Origin: Variimorphobacter saccharofermentans
GTDB taxonomy: Bacteria > Bacillota > Clostridia > Lachnospirales > Lachnospiraceae
Assembly (NCBI RefSeq): GCF_014174405.1
Contig: NZ_JACEGA010000001.1
Location: forward strand, 124,001-188,000
Reading direction: 5' to 3'
DNA: 64,000 nt
Position 1 is the stretch's first letter. Every line of letters begins with the position of its first letter. The notes below the pieces were generated by a model. That model searched no databases, was not told the origin of the DNA, and worked only from the letters and a program-made list of their open reading frames with translations. Shown here piece by piece: positions 63,744-64,000 of the stretch. Position numbers and translations under genes: made by a program.

Positions 63744-64000
63744 ATGATGAATAAATATGAGATAACAACAGAAAAGAAAAAGGCTTCTATCATAGATGTG
63801 GCGATGACGCTTTTCAGAGAGAAAGGGTTTACGAATGTCAGTATAAAAGAAATCGCAGCACAGGCCCATGTATCACAGGTTTCAATCTATAATTATTTTG
63901 GAAGTAAAGAGGCATTAGTGACGGAGTGTGCGAATATTATCATACATGATGCTTTGCTGCGGGCATCGGAAATACTTAAAAAAGACATTAGCTTTGAAGA
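63744..64000 (+). CDS. TetR-family regulator, N-terminal part (runs off window)
   Basis: The 5' part of a TetR-family gene. AMTLFREKGFTNVSIKEIA and VSQVSIYNYFGSKEALV form the typical helix-turn-helix. Start ATG 63744 (or 63747) behind GAGGTG. The ligand-binding domain lies outside the window. It is divergent from the flavodoxin-ferredoxin and methyltransferase genes, with paired operators between them. Confidence 0.92.
   Translation, partial: MMNKYEITTEKKKASIIDVAMTLFREKGFTNVSIKEIAAQAHVSQVSIYNYFGSKEALVTECANIIIHDALLRASEILKKDISFE

Overview
The window looks like chromosomal DNA of a low-GC, spore-forming Firmicute, most likely a fibre-degrading Lachnospiraceae clostridium related to the Clostridium phytofermentans group. 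The reasons are spoVG, the clostridial gene content (Hcp, DUF1846, SRAP, T-box-controlled trp genes), strong AGGAGG ribosome sites, intracellular GH1 and GH5 enzymes, and many anaerobe-type Fe-S proteins. I see no rRNA, tRNA, transposase, integrase or CRISPR array. The species is an inference; the clostridial assignment is well supported.

Layout. 0-11.4 kb: ahpC-ahpF peroxide defence, then a 1961-residue secreted PHP/OB-fold protein, a beta-helix protein and a holin-like protein. 11.4-12.7 kb: about 1.3 kb without genes, occupied by three long imperfect palindromes. 12.7-18.3 kb: yhaO-yhaN type nuclease/ATPase pair and a class A penicillin-binding protein with a long acidic tail. 18.4-23.6 kb (minus strand): prs, dnaI-like loader, dnaD and murC, with seven DnaA-box-like 9-mers between murC and dnaD. 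24-30.6 kb: spoVG, a structured region, a missed 48-residue gene on the minus strand, pth, mfd and a PrsA-type foldase. 31-39 kb: DUF1846, SRAP, an AraC/BtrH-like fusion, GNAT, hydrolase, and a TIM-barrel/TolB fusion. 39-44.4 kb (minus strand): SigZ-like sigma factor, GH1, a Cys-rich small protein, GH5 and a permease with a Cys-rich loop. 44.5-48 kb: LexA-controlled dinB and a serine hydrolase. 48-50 kb: a type II restriction-modification pair. 50-54 kb: a nitrosative-stress block (hemerythrin, unknown protein, Hcp, Crp/Fnr regulator). 54-59 kb: T-box-controlled trpD-trpCF-trpB-trpA. 59-64 kb: small accessory genes ending in a divergent TetR/flavodoxin-ferredoxin locus with paired operators.

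The most unusual signal is in the non-coding DNA. At least three families of long hairpin elements sit between genes: family A (six copies plus a possible arm remnant, about 80-220 bp), family B (two copies of about 225 bp in inverted orientation) and family C (two copies of about 150 bp, each between two genes of one operon). Within each family the apical or internal-loop sequence is conserved while the stem arms differ between copies, yet each copy keeps its own arms complementary. This looks like compensatory change and suggests selection for a folded RNA or DNA structure. I do not recognise any of the three families.
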